Shown: positions 23,001 through 31,856, numbered from the stretch's first letter. The stretch: 64,000 nt of DNA from Lineus longissimus (GCF_910592395.1 NC_088318.1:374001-438000), one strand, 5' to 3'. Numbers and translations: made by a program. Notes: generated by a model from the letters alone, not told the origin.

Positions 23001-24173
23001 GGGAAGAACTGGTCGGATAAATCAGGAAAAAGTTAGGGAAACCGCTAAGAACTGGGAAAAAGCGTCCAACTAGTGATTATTTAGGTGAGCGTTTAACATC
23101 GATAAATGTACTTCAATTGATTCGTAACCGCAGCGGGGTGTTAAGTCATAAACCATCAGATGAGATAGGTCAACTCTGAGTTCAAATTCATCGATTTTAG
23201 CTACAGGCTCCAGCTCTAGATCACGATACCAGAGGTCGTAGGTGCAATTCAAGTTATGCACGAGGCTTTTTCTCTACATGTAGTCCACTTCACACGCTAT
23301 AACACAACAGGTGTACAAAACGTGTGTCTTCCCCAGAGGCTGTAGTCCACTGATGGAAGCTCCGAGGAGGTGAAGGCCATTAATGGACTCAGAAGTGAGT
23401 GGAGTGCCATTTTGGCCCCAAATGACTGCAATAAGATCAACCACTTTACAAGACATGCAAGAGGTGAGAGTACAAGCTTCCCTCCTCAACGACACTGCAT
23501 TAAAGAAGAATTGAAGATAAAACGTCTTACCTATTGTGATGTTGAATCCCGACAGCATGCTCGCCTTAAGCTTGGCTTGATGAAACCACTCGGAGTCGTT
23601 CCCTAAGTAAGGGTAGGCCAGCGATAGGTCCTTCACCATAATCCGACCGTTAGGCAAGCGGTATGCATAAGGACAAAACATATTGTAGTTCTTGAACTGA
23701 AACTGGTCATGGCAGCTACCAGCAGCGAATAAATCCTCGTCACTTTCTAACATGTTACGGACAGAGGTGTAGAAAAGGTATTGCGAATTCCACAAGGATG
23801 GATCGGGACCAGTCCACAGCCGGGTGTAAAAGTTCGCCCTGCCGACGGCAACTAAGGCTTGTCTTTTAAATCTCAGGACACCATATTGCATGACGACACC
23901 GGTACCTAAATTATACGACGTCCCTGTTGAACAATTGTCTTTGTGTCTCTCGTACTCTTCGACGAGATTTAGAAATTTTGAGACGACGTCTAAATCCGCT
24001 TTTGTTGGTTTGACGGAAGATGTCATATCGGCACCTACTCCGTGAATGTAATGTGTATCTTGGTCTTCCCCGTCGTATGTGGAAGTACACAAGACAGGGA
24101 TGAGGAGAAGAGACAGTAGAATATCCAGTTTGTAGATGACAGATATAATCCCCGTCAGGTATTGAACTGCCAT
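1858..24173 (-). CDS. GPR158/GPR179-like class C GPCR (metabotropic glycine receptor family), 13 coding exons, 787 aa
   Basis: This entry spans the whole gene; the exons follow separately. Joining the thirteen exons gives 2364 bases in one open frame, and every intron starts with GT, ends with AG and keeps codon phase. Order of parts by residue: signal peptide about 1-31; Cache-type ligand domain about 60-275; Cys-rich EGF-like stalk 283-397 starting with DIDLQKVDINQC; TM1 about 405-429; TM2 about 441-461; TM3 about 471-493 preceded by Cys470; TM4 about 514-536; ECL2 with Cys554, the expected partner of Cys470; TM5 about 560-581; TM6 about 593-615; TM7 about 621-644; tail 645-787 with a coiled coil from about 719. 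A class C heptahelical core with a Cache plus EGF-like ectodomain is characteristic of GPR158/GPR179, whose vertebrate member GPR158 responds to glycine. The ligand of this protein is inferred, not shown. The tail is much shorter than in vertebrate GPR158. The start was chosen because a stop lies upstream in frame and 24173 is the first ATG. Confidence 0.93.
2615..2827 (-). CDS. Coding exon 12: proximal cytosolic tail (residues 648-718)
   Basis: The acceptor is TTCGCTTCAG and the donor CAG|GTAATT, in phase 0 at both ends. It starts AYVVIKHRNKEQTQTTVSRG, a basic and threonine-rich juxtamembrane tail, then a glycine-rich patch (RGGGGAQ), two TMG repeats and an acidic EKNEDSDYSSNVEKDLQ end. The join FGSK-AYVVIK agrees with the family. 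The frame stays open upstream of the acceptor, but that part is intron. Confidence 0.88.
3204..3309 (-). CDS. Coding exon 11: ECL3 and TM7 (residues 612-647)
   Basis: The acceptor is CTTTTGTTTCAG and the donor AAA|GTAAGT. It reads SPSNPDLLYLVLFLHTQLTT and then TVTLAFLFGSK; the HTQLTTTVTLAxxFGxK stretch is the class C TM7 of this family. A second AG (TTTTTACAG) twelve bases further in could also be an acceptor, but only the upstream one fits the phase left by exon 10. Confidence 0.94.
3628..3766 (-). CDS. Coding exon 10: TM5, ICL3 and most of TM6 (residues 566-611)
   Basis: The acceptor is TTTGTATTTCTAG and the donor AT|GTAAGTG. It reads LLLLLWGIRLCIVVRKAPSE through FNESRFISWAIYNETLLSLF. ICL3 is short, and the VRxAPSxFNESxFISWAIYNE pattern is diagnostic for GPR158-like receptors. 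Two bases (AT) of Met612 are left to exon 11. Confidence 0.94.
3901..4165. repeat. 22-bp minisatellite, about 12 copies, in the exon 9-10 intron
   Basis: The unit GGCCATCAGTGGGTCTACCA plus TG repeats every 22 bases with few changes; one copy is shortened near 4030. It sits in the 892-bp intron between the ECL2 and TM5 exons. The long open frames across it on both strands come only from the repeat. Confidence 0.97.
4476..4579. repeat. 27-bp tandem repeat, 4 copies, in the same intron
   Basis: The unit begins GCTTGCTTATCATATATACA and starts at 4476, 4503, 4530 and 4557. The fourth copy has one change (GCTGATC). It is about 80 bases downstream of exon 9 in plus-strand terms and is independent of the 22-bp minisatellite. 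Confidence 0.95.
4659..4727 (-). CDS. Coding exon 9: ECL2 (residues 543-565)
   Basis: A 69-base exon with acceptor TTCCTTTGTAG and donor G|GTGAGT. It reads GRHTSGLKAFQCSFDVWDYC. Cys554 is the expected disulfide partner of Cys470, and WDYCAAVG starts TM5. It is missed by simple open-frame searches because of its length; phase matches both neighbours. Confidence 0.92.
5106..5251 (-). CDS. Coding exon 8: ICL2 and TM4 (residues 494-542)
   Basis: The acceptor is CTCTCTTTCAG and the donor G|GTAAGA. ICL2 reads VFRVKSAQRVKISDTDLIKR and is followed by TM4 at about 514-536 (LAIIASIFLAWMAVRTVVG) and GRPQVVQG. FRxxSAxRxKxxDxxLLKR is a strong family mark. One base of Gly543 is left to the next exon. Confidence 0.95.
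5595..5704 (-). CDS. Coding exon 7: ECL1 and TM3 (residues 458-493 plus two bases)
   Basis: The acceptor is TTCATTTGCAG and the donor AG|GTAAAA. The translation contains CSLRLWLRELGFSISYGALL. Cys470 is the conserved TM3 cysteine of class C receptors, and the helix ends in LLKTWR. The last two bases (AG) complete an Arg codon with exon 8. Confidence 0.94.
5779..5960 (+). repeat. Dispersed repeat, copy 1 (intron 6-7)
   Basis: About 180 bases match 6515-6708 in the same orientation. Shared blocks include TCGTATGTAGCCCGCTCTTT, TTGTTCGTTCTTCATGTCAC and AAAGTGAACAGTGACACGTT. A fragment recurs at 59821-59885. The family is unknown and no coding capacity is seen. Confidence 0.85.
6304..6372 (-). CDS. 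Coding exon 6: TM2 (residues 435-457)
   Basis: A 69-base exon with acceptor TCGCTTTCAG and donor CCG|GTAAGT, in phase 0 at both ends. It reads ILRAASPVLLNIILLGALLL, a class C TM2 with the ICL1 lead RAASP. Because it is symmetrical in phase, losing it would keep the frame but remove a membrane helix. Copies of one dispersed repeat lie in both flanking introns. Confidence 0.92.
6515..6708 (+). repeat. Dispersed repeat, copy 2 (intron 5-6)
   Basis: Second copy of the repeat at 5779-5960, in direct orientation. It starts near GTTGTCATGTTTCACTTGTC and ends near GAACTTTATACAATC. The two copies bracket exon 6 (TM2). Confidence 0.85.
6757..6954 (-). CDS. Coding exon 5: Cys-rich linker and TM1 (residues 369-434)
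   Basis: The acceptor is TTTTTCTTCAG and the donor AAG|GTAAAT. Five cysteines (381, 384, 388, 391, 397) lie in a compact CxxCxxxCxxC layout with CAPGCDEC, the usual linker just before the first helix of GPR158-like receptors. TM1 follows at about 405-429 (SILLGLSCMVMASIAIMML) and ends with a basic intracellular edge, YREVK. It is in phase 0 at both ends. Confidence 0.94.
7703..7954. mobile_element. Palindromic foldback element, rearranged copy (intron 4-5)
   Basis: The ends are inverted: GTAGGAGGCTCTTTCCGACT at the left and AAGTCGGAACAATCCTCC at the right. Inside are the family blocks GACCCCATTAAACATAGG and GTCGGATAAATCAAG. The left arm has lost its inner part, so the palindrome is asymmetrical. 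It is related to 19480-19794, 22744-23075, 28546-28606 and 47525-47660. Confidence 0.75.
8016..8159 (-). CDS. Coding exon 4: EGF-like core (residues 321-368)
   Basis: The acceptor is TTTTCTAG and the donor AAG|GTGGGC. The translation begins CVPVQGLGFRRGSYKCYC with Cys321, Cys336 and Cys338, followed by KRGYYFPD and a sequon at Asn355. The GFRRGSYxCxC pattern is the signature of the EGF-like stalk of GPR158-like receptors. It is in phase 0 at both ends. Confidence 0.93.
8441..8634. repeat. Possible small inverted-repeat element (intron 3-4)
   Basis: TTAGCATTCGAAAAACCGTT at the left resembles the reverse complement of the right end (AGGTTTTTCAAAAGCTAAAA). The match is imperfect and no target-site duplication is clear. 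Confidence 0.35.
8866..8995 (-). CDS. Coding exon 3: Ca-binding EGF-like entry (residues 277-320)
   Basis: The acceptor is GCGTTTCAG and the donor GAG|GTAATC. The translation starts K-GTSGIDIDLQKVDINQC, the conserved join between the Cache domain and the EGF-like stalk in this family, and continues with VFAGSSKCK, giving Cys294 and Cys314. The exon ends in phase 0. Confidence 0.93.
8996..10636. other. Intron between coding exons 2 and 3
   Basis: 1641 bases without a supportable gene. It contains AT-rich stretches near 9050-9200 and a small TIR element near its upstream end (10407-10522). Confidence 0.8.
10407..10522. mobile_element. Small TIR element (MITE-like), intact copy
   Basis: About 115 bases with inverted ends: TGTTGTCTCACCAGACACTG at the left and GTGTTTGGTGAGACAACC at the right. 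The inverted match extends for close to 30 bases with a few changes. Read on the minus strand, its interior (ACCGAGGCGG) matches the repeat unit of the 65-bp satellite at 51466-51725. Confidence 0.75.
10637..10823 (-). CDS. Coding exon 2: distal half of Cache domain (residues 215-276)
   Basis: The acceptor TTTACTTTCAG and the donor AA|GTAAGTC are both strong. The translation contains RIDRSLTVRYEDGHW (230-244) and YFDCGGGNIWMMTYTVPFFG (248-267). The second is the hallmark distal Cache strand seen in GPR158-like and other Cache receptors. The exon enters in the phase left by exon 1 and leaves two bases (AA) of a Lys codon. Intron 1, 12.7 kb long, lies before it; I cannot exclude a small extra exon in that intron, but none is needed for the frame. 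Confidence 0.92.
15730..15909. repeat. 30-bp minisatellite, 6 copies
   Basis: The unit CCTCCTATAAGACCATGTCG plus TCACTGTTGT starts at 15730, 15760, 15790, 15820, 15850 and 15880. The first two copies carry several changes; the inner ones are nearly identical. The unit is a multiple of three, so long frames are open on both strands through it; these are repeat artefacts. Confidence 0.97.
19480..19794. mobile_element. Near-perfect palindromic foldback element
   Basis: Two arms of about 120 bases mirror each other around roughly 19600. TAGGGCTTCCCAAAATAGGT and TGGAATGGGGTTAATGAG on the left return inverted as CTCATTAACCCCATTTCACA and ACCTATTTTGGGAAGCCCTA on the right. The right end extends to GGCCTCCTACTACTAGTG. 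No coding capacity; a foldback or MITE-type element in intron 1. Confidence 0.9.
20996..21790. mobile_element. TIR element of about 790 bp with internal tRNA-like segment
   Basis: The left end (GCATAATAACCCTTACGGCC) is the inverted, diverged match of the right end (GGCCGCTAGGGTTTTTATGC), with likeness over about 55 bases. The right 245 bases recur inverted at 32276-32516. No transposase frame is visible, so it would be non-autonomous. Confidence 0.75.
21192..21267 (-). other. tRNA-derived segment (Pol III box A/B like)
   Basis: On the minus strand, TGGCATAATGGGCAAGACGG looks like box A with a D-arm, and GAGTTCGAACCCGC like box B, at tRNA-like spacing. The acceptor and T stems do not pair well, so I call it a tRNA-derived repeat (SINE head or decayed tRNA), not a functional tRNA. 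It is nested in the TIR element at 20996-21790. Confidence 0.5.
21830..22215. repeat. 87-bp satellite, about 4.5 copies
   Basis: GCTTTAACGGAGTGGTTACT recurs at 21976, 22063 and 22150, with a GCTTTAATGG variant at 21889 and a shorter copy near 21828. Each unit also contains the sub-repeat ACCTAGGACTGGGTT two times. It directly follows the TIR element. Confidence 0.92.
22744..23075. mobile_element. Palindromic foldback element, full-length copy
   Basis: The left arm starts GCTTTCGACTTCTTAATGG and carries AACTTTTTCCTGATTTATCC; the right arm returns as GGATAAATCAGGAAAAAGTT and ends at CCAACTAGTG. The central inverted blocks lie around GGTTAACGAG and CTCATTAACC near 22935. It is close to the 19480-19794 element and lies about 460 bases from exon 1. 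Confidence 0.85.
23531..24173 (-). CDS. Coding exon 1: signal peptide and first part of Cache domain (residues 1-214)
   Basis: This is the longest coding block in the window. The ATG at 24173 opens a hydrophobic signal peptide (KLDILLSLLLIPVLC, residues 15-29). The Cache-type region follows, with FYTSVRNML at 134-142 and FCPYAYRLPNGR at 166-177, a stretch typical of GPR158-like ectodomains. Cysteines sit at 81, 154 and 167, and N-glycosylation sequons at Asn80, Asn192 and Asn211. The donor is G|GTAAGACG, leaving one base of a Gly codon (phase 1). The frame reads on past the donor for about 86 codons to 23274, but that part loses family likeness and is intron read-through. Confidence 0.9.
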
Positions 24174-27100
24174 TCTTCTGGCGATCACTATGTTATTCCA
24201 TTCTTCCGATAAACCAAATGAAATTCACAAAGCAACAGACGAACGAGTCCGCTCATCAATAAAAACTCTAATTACGAATAATAAAGACACAAGTACATAA
24301 TCTGATCAGAAAAAATACAATGCAAGCTTTGTACTATGATACTGTCGACAGCACTGAAGAGGGTGAGCCACAAGACTGTTTTGTACTCCTTCTACTGTTG
24401 ACAGACATTTCTCCTTTGGCTACACTGACTGATCTCTGACGACTTAAGCCTGGGCCCTTGTAATATTGGCATAAGCTGATAGATCAAGCTGTGCCCCTCC
24501 AGCGTTATATGCCAGCATAGTTCGTTGGCCTGACGATTCTTTGATGTGAATGTCCTGCACCAGACCACACAAGCCTATTGAATTAACCTACCACAGCTTC
24601 CACCGCGGGAAACCACACGTGATATCCCATAGCAACGAATATAAACTTCTCACTTCAAACGTCCAATGGAAGAAACGGTCTCTTGGTTGGCTACAACGCC
24701 ACAAGCTTTTATCGGATCAACGAGGAACTACGCACGTTTCTTCTACTTTATCTGCAACGATAATCAATATAACGGCTGATGAATACAATTATGAGAAGGT
24801 TTAGTGGTTTGTTAAGACAGTTCATCCCAGATCGCATGACACTCATTGCCACATCTTCGGAAGCGCTGCGGACCTTCATGGTTAACTGGACTGACATAGA
24901 AAGTAAATCTTAATGGTATAGAATCTATAGTTTCTTGGTGGTAGGAGCATATGAAGAACTTAACAGAGCATGCAGCGGAACCATCAGATATGGACTTGGA
25001 TATCATCGATTATTGGATGTGATGACATTGATAATGCGACTGGAAAAGACATTACTGAAATATGTTACGCTGAGTGAAAAGCAATCGATTGTCAGAGTAA
25101 TATTTAAACATCATGACACAGATAACAAAACGATGGGTATCTTTCTTATTTTGTTGACAAAAAAAGTTGGCAGATGTTGACTAGAAATAACACAACAACC
25201 TCGAAATTTGAAAACTTCTGACTCCTCTCTCTGGCTATAGCGATATGAAGGCATCTTCTACACTGGCCCTTTCATTCCAATTACGTTACTAACAAAGAAA
25301 GACCACTGTTGTCGACCTTCAAACGCATTAACAATCTTATAAGTACCGGAAAAGTTTATCACGACCCTAAGAATATCATCAATGACAAACAACAGTCACC
25401 AAGACAAAGGCTGCTCTACGGAAGTACGGCAAATTGTAATCAACGAACCAAACAAGTCCTTGCTAACATAAAGCGTTGGTTTGATTGAGAAGTTTGATAT
25501 TGTACTACGAGCTTCGTTTGATCGTCTGACTTATCGCTGCACATGCCGCATCATCGACTCTGCTTAACGGCGACAAAGGGTGTGGTCGGACTCTATGACG
25601 CACGTATGATGATGCTACCAACCACACAGAGTAAGCAACCGTCGGTGTGTGACTCGCATCGACGAAACAGCACATAGTTTGATGTGACATGTGACATGTT
25701 TCATGTAACATGATCATTGTAACGTATCAAGATCTAGGAGCCATGTCATGTTTCATGTCAGTGTAGCATCTTATCATTGTAACGGATGAAGATCAAGGAC
25801 AGATAGTGGCTACATGCCCAGGTACTGACAAGATTCGTATGAAATTCATCGTGAAGATATTATTCAGTTTTGTATTCATACACTGTACAATCTACACAAG
25901 AATCTTGTGGAGAATGTACATGAACATGACGTAAAGCTCATTTAAGTAAGAATCTTATAAAAATCATTTCAGGATTTCCGACATCGGTGACATTTGATGG
26001 TTGAGCATTTGCCTACAGCACATTTCTGAGGTTTGGCAAGCACCATGGATAATACCTTTTTGGCTACAGTAGAGTATTCTAACGTCAGTTGATTTCATCA
26101 GATTTAAACAAGCTTAGTAAAACATACAGCGAGGCGTGCATCCTTGCCACGCATACAGTATTCTACAATTCCAATATTTAAATATAACTTGACGGCCTTG
26201 CCAAATGTGCTTTATCTCCGACGATATCACCAACAATCCTTGTCGTAAGAACCTTGTATTTGTAATCTAGTTTTTCAAATCCATTGGGAGTTCGTGATAA
26301 TCCATCATAGCATCTGAAAGACATCCAACTCTGAAACCCCGAGCGCAGCGGTTGGCATTAAAACATCATCAATTTATTTCTGAGGCGGTGATTTAATTCA
26401 AATCGGTTGGTGCCATCCATTAAATTGAGAATGTTTTGATCGAAGCAATTATCATCTACATGTACTTTATCGACGAGGGAAGTCAGAAATTTTGAATGGC
26501 TAATTGCACGAATGTTTTTTTAGGGTATCAATCGATTGAGCACTATACAATCGCTGTGGAATAGGTTAGAATGAGAAACCTACCCAAAGCTACCACTTCC
26601 TCGATGAGATAGCATGAAAGAGTCGCGATCTAAAGTCGCCTCAACCACCTAGACATCAACCGCAACGGAGGCCGTAACAAACTTGCTTCTGATCAAATCC
26701 TTCGTCAACAAAAGTTACAATGGTAAATCGATATCATGGACTCAGATGGGAAATTGACAGTTCGACTAGGTGGAAAATGAAAGAGGAAGTGGTAATATCC
26801 GCCGCCATAAAGTTGTATAAAATGTCAAAGAGATAGATTTGGTAGTCTGGTTGATCATTCCATATGGAGGGAGATGACTTCACCCTTGCGAATAGGCATA
26901 CTTGGAATAGGCAGAGAAGAAGAATTCAATTCGTCATCCAGATTGATAAAAACATATTCAACAAAGTCATCAACAAAAAACAGCCCAATGAAGTAGATTA
27001 GGATATTCCGTGAGGGACTTTGACATGGTATAGCGATCTGTGGTGTGAGTTGGGCATTGTGAAGTCATGACAGACTGTACCAGATCTCTTCTAAGCAAAC

Positions 27101-28027
27101 ACGTCCACAGATTCAGAAATGCTAAGAGCTACCCCGCTGAATGCTTGGGGGCGAACTACATGTACTGCAAATGATGATAGCACGGATGGCACCTTTTCCG
27201 CCCAAACCCAACAGCAACAAGTCGGTGAAGTGCACTTGGAATCAATGAGTGCCAAAGGAACAATATGCAAAGACAATAATGCCAAACCGCAGCTAATCAG
27301 AAATACCTGACGTGACTGCACTTCAGTACACCCAGAAGTCCAAGGTGTCACATTGTCTATTCACCATGATGGATCGCGTTGTTCTGTTAACATTGATTAT
27401 GTTACAACCGAACCTATGGCGCATCTTTCTCATGTTCGTCACATTGGCCAAAGATTCCTGTAACCCCCCCCCCCCCATAAAACTTGATAATACACTATAC
27501 CCTCACGGTTAACGAGTTTTCAAGAGCTCGAAATCTATTAAATTTTAGAGTGCATACCAACAAGCACATCGCCCACAACACATGTGTGACGAGAAACAAG
27601 TTGTGAAAACATACCTAATGCAGGAGAAGTTCGATAAAGAACTTGTTTTTGCCTTTAGTAAAACGTGTTACTGAGATGAAATATTCTTTGTCCGATCTGG
27701 CTTCAGTATGACAGCACCAAGTACCTAATATCAAAGGGTTACGTGGTTTGTAATACAGGTGGCTCAGAAAAATAGAAAAACAGTTACACCCAATATCATA
27801 GTGCACTTTGATATCTTGCCTATAGATTTGTTGAAACTTTGAAAGTTATATTGAGTACAAATGTATTAACGTTACTTATATTTAAGCAATCAGAAAATTT
27901 CCAAATTAAATTCAAAATTTCACATTTTTAACGAACGGCATAGGCCTTTTGGCACTTCTCGACTTTATCTAATTCGTTTGGGGTGAATTCGTCTTAACGA
28001 CGCCCTACCCTTGTATGGTCAACAATG
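24174..28027. other. Upstream region of the receptor gene, no gene seen
   Basis: This should contain the 5' UTR and promoter of the receptor, but I see no TATA box or start site I can defend. The short open frames look random. A two-copy tandem duplication lies at 25686-25795 and a run of 13 C at about 27465. Confidence 0.5.
25686..25795. repeat. Two-copy imperfect tandem repeat of about 58 bp
   Basis: Two blocks share CATGTTTCATGT, TCATTGTAACG and AAGATC in the same order, at 25686 and 25745. The copies have diverged by substitutions and a small insertion. Confidence 0.6.
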
Positions 28028-28228
28028 CCGTTATTGATTCGGGCTGGGCTTATTTTAAAAGTGACGATTACAGTCTTACTAAGATATCGCCAGAGAAAAA
28101 CAACAAGGTGCCACACAAAGGTCTTGTCACATCGATAAGGAGGTTTGATTGTTTTTTTACTCTGGCAATATCTTTATAAGTCTGTAATCGTCACTTTTGA
28201 AATAAGCCGAGCCCGGATCAATATCGGT
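28028..28228. mobile_element. MITE with long terminal inverted repeats
   Basis: A 200-base element with arms of about 70 bases. Left: CCGTTATTGATTCGGGCTGG, then TTTTAAAAGTGACGATTACA and ATATCGCCAGAG. The right end is the near-perfect inverse: CTCTGGCAATATC, TGTAATCGTCACTTTTGAAA and GAGCCCGGATCAATATCGG. No coding capacity. Confidence 0.9.
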
Positions 28229-28545
28229 AATGACAACTTTACGAATAAACATAAAGCAGAACTGATATTATTATTAAACCAGGTATCAAGCGAAACCTGA
28301 CATTTCACATTCTTCGATCCATCACTTCTGAGCGCCACTACGGTGATCACGTGTCTGTCAGCAAGTCAAGGATATGCAATGGCAAATTAACTTGATGCTT
28401 AGCACGTTGTCTCTGCAACATCTAGTTCAAGTCGGAGGTAGCTTGTTGAGGTTTTTGGGCAACTTGACAATTCTACCCCAAGCGGTGTTTTGGTAAAACT
28501 TCCAAATACCGAGAGAAAAGGCGGACGATTTCGAACTACATGTAT

Positions 28546-28606
28546 GTCGGATAAATCAGGAAAGTTAAAGAAACCTTTAAGAAGTCGGAAAAAAGCCTTC
28601 TACTCG
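28546..28606. mobile_element. Fragment of the foldback family (one arm)
   Basis: GTCGGATAAATCAGGAAAGT through AAGAAGTCGGAAAAAAGCCT matches the right arm of the elements at 7703-7954 and 22744-23075. Confidence 0.75.
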
Positions 28607-28668
28607 TATAACGACCAGTACATGACCTCGGGATCAACGGCGAACATGTTTAACAATAACCTTGGACG

Positions 28669-28815
28669 AAAATCCAAATAAGATTCTTATACGATTTGTA
28701 TTTAATAGTATATCAACTAAGAATCCTACAATAATCTTGTAAAGACTGTACATCTACAACTTAATAAGATATTAACTAAGATGCCTATAATCACCTTATT
28801 TGGATTTTCTACTTT
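28669..28815. repeat. Small palindromic element
   Basis: GAAAATCCAAATAAGATTCT at the left is inverted at the right as CACCTTATTTGGATTTTCTA, with an AT-rich middle. Likely a small MITE. Confidence 0.6.
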
Positions 28816-31800
28816 GCTGACCTGGCCGTGTGCCGGTGTTCGAGGGAGATTGAGATCACTTAGAGACTAACCATCCTCACCAGTTTCAATATACAAATGT
28901 ACTCCGCCTCGCGATATTTTGTTGATGAGGTAGGAGTAGGCCTATCAAATACCTGAATCTCAGGATGGAGCCTAACAGCTGGTCGACCAGTCTGGGTAGC
29001 AGATTGACAGATGCACAAATAATTTCATTTTATTTCTCCTTGCGTCATCCAGTTCCCGCAGAAAAAAAACCCCACTATGCATTTATCACCGCTGGATAAG
29101 ATTTAATAACTACTTCTCAATGTTCATCTCCTTCGGGGGATAGGATGGTTAATCATAAAAACACAGCTAAGGTTTCCATCTGTGTTTACCTTAAATACAA
29201 TGAAGAATGGTTGAAACTGATTAAATCGTGGAATGCCATTTATAACTCAGTTTGTGCTCAATTGGCGGCTTCATTTTGCATTAAGGCTTTAGGGGGTGCA
29301 TGAATTGTTTGCTTACAGAGAGAAGAAACGGTATTTGCTTCATTGCAGGATTACCGCTGGTTTAATCCGACTACATATTTGCTATAGAAGAATACAAGAT
29401 CTATTGCTCACAAAGTTCGATTGAGTCAATAAGATAATTAAAAATCATATTGAAAAAATAGTCAAATGTGTTTTGCTGTAATGTGAGGTACGAGAATAAC
29501 AATCCTACGATCATTACGCGTTCCGAGCACCTCGTGTTAAGCAGAGTCCCTCTGTTGTTCCTCCGACAAAGAAGCCTTCTCCGGGAAATGCTTGTAAGGT
29601 GATATTTGCATTCTGATCTAGAAATACCAGGCCTGCTGTGGACAACATTCAAGCACCATGGCTTTTAAGGTATTAGATATTAAATACAAGTGCAAGACCA
29701 TAAAATGACTCCATCATCTTTCTAAATATACGATGAGATTTTTCAGTCTTTCTCACACACAATGGGAAAACGAAGCTATATTATTTTGACACGGACAAGA
29801 AGAACATTCGAATAAAATCTGTACCTGCACTTTATGTTTCGACTTCCCAGGCATTCTTAATGCTAGCTGCGCGTATTCCATCAGGGAATTATCAAATGCA
29901 GCATTGGCCTGTTTGCCTCGATGCCACGACGAAGCGAAGGGAATTTTCGAAAGGTTTCAGACCAGTAGGTCTACCTCGATAAGGTAGGGCACCGCACGTA
30001 AGAATTCGACTGATCTCTACCCCTTCTCCCCACGGATATGTCTAATTATCCAAAGTACCTCAAATGTAATCTCATATTGTATGACACCTCCTTGCGAGTG
30101 CAACCCTCTCGTTGTAGCATAAAAGCAATCTCCTGTTGAGACATGTGGCATTTTCTGCCTAATTTTGCTTGGAGAGTTGGCTATGTTCACAACTCTGAGA
30201 AATCCCGGCCTGTGGAGGTTGAGGTCACAATGACTGTTGCTGTGAAGTGGGGATCCAGGGCCTTGTGGGGAATTAACGGATCTATCAGCAAATTACGGTG
30301 GGTGGTTTCAATTAGAACTGAACCACCACCTGTTGGAGTCTCATGATATAGATAAGTCTTCATATTGAGTGTCTGCTCTGTGGAAAATATGTCGGTTTGG
30401 CTACACTCACGAAGAGCTATGAACGGCGAAGTACGCAGTATATGACTCTACATGATCGACGACTTTTTTATGAAAATCTCCCCGATTCCGCCCCTAAAAC
30501 TCTTGCTCAGTGTTCTATTATAATTCATCATGTTCGAAAAAAGACATCTTCTTGTGTTAGGATGATTCCACCGTCAAGCCGCGATGATGATTAATGAGCA
30601 TTGGACACTGGAATCCCAATAAAAAAAGGAACTTGACAATACGCGAGAGATCCGGCCAGCTGGGTTCAGAGAGGATTTTCTTGAAAGAAACTTTGGCCAA
30701 GGGATATCTATTGCGGTGGTGGGCGGACAAGATAATACGACAAGGTGTTGCTTTAGATGGTATAACCGCTATTGCTAGCTAAATCCGAGCAGGGCCCGAA
30801 AAAACATTGAATAAGCTACTTCAGTTCGTCATTGCAAGGATCCGTGAAGAAAAATAGTACTACCAAGTCACTCGAACTGGTTAGCATATAATCAGGCTGG
30901 TAGGGAGCTGTCAAATCGATCCCGAACAGGAACCATCATCGGCACCAATTTCTCAACCTGTGAGACCGCATGTGGTCAGTTAGGTTGTGTCCATCTTAAT
31001 GTGACGAGACACTGCTTGGTGGGTACAGCCCATGGGATTTAAATTCGATCACTTGACCTTTCGCGAATCTGTGAGACCGAGCTAATGTTTCGATCCCGTT
31101 CGCCCTGTCCATTAGCACCATAATCCAGCCATCAATCTCGCAGACACGGATTAAGAAAGTGGTGGAGACGGCTGTGACGTACTTGATATGGGTGTTAAGA
31201 AAAGATTAGTGACCGACCTCTTTGGCGAAAAGTCAGTTGGGCAATTATTGTAGGAGGATGACGATATGCAGATGGTTTGTTTTGGTTGACCGTTAAGTAT
31301 GTAATGTATTAGAATGTCGGGATTTAATGACAGATACTCATCGCTTGATTGTTTTGAAGTGTATTGCAATGATGCAATGTCGATGTTGCTGATACTGGCA
31401 GGCAAATCAAATCTCTCTGGTCTAGACAAAGCCCTTTCTTACAAATGTACGTCACGTTTGAAGTCAAGTTTCTGTAAAGGTCAGAGAGAAAGTCAATCAA
31501 TACATCTCAGGAAGTAATAACCATAGGGTGTCAATAGCTTGAGGACATTAGGCTAGCTTTGTAGGCATCGTCAGCGTAGAAACCTGGGGACACACCCTCT
31601 AGGTTCTTCAAAGTGTGCATTCCACTGCGAGATTTGCCAATAGCATAAACACCGATTATGGATTGCTCTTTCTGTGTGTGAAAAAATCCTGATATCGATT
31701 TAGCTGCGGACTTTTGTAGGAAGCAGAGCGGCAGCAGTATGGCTCAGTTGCATTCAGACAATTCGCTAAGACCTTAAGAGTACATTTATAGCCACTGATT

Positions 31801-31856
31801 GGGTTGAGACAGACTTCCAGTGACAGGTCCAACCCAAGATCCTGGGAGCATGTCTG

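Larger units (their letters stand above)
10824..23530. other. Intron 1 of the receptor gene (12.7 kb)
   Basis: This intron splits the Cache domain. I found no further exon of the receptor in it. It holds a 30-bp minisatellite (15730-15909), two foldback elements (19480-19794, 22744-23075), a TIR element with a tRNA-like segment (20996-21790) and an 87-bp satellite (21830-22215). Open frames such as 12772-13128, 17041-17496 (plus) and 19058-19444 (minus) have no family likeness I can recognise. Confidence 0.8.

Noticed and set aside
23274-23530. Open extension of exon 1 beyond the donor
   Set aside because: The perfect donor G|GTAAG and the loss of family likeness afterwards show it is intron sequence.
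24173-24188. Upstream GTG start (24188) for the receptor frame
   Set aside because: Eukaryotic initiation at GTG is unlikely. The ATG at 24173 gives a clean signal peptide and a stop lies further upstream in the same frame.
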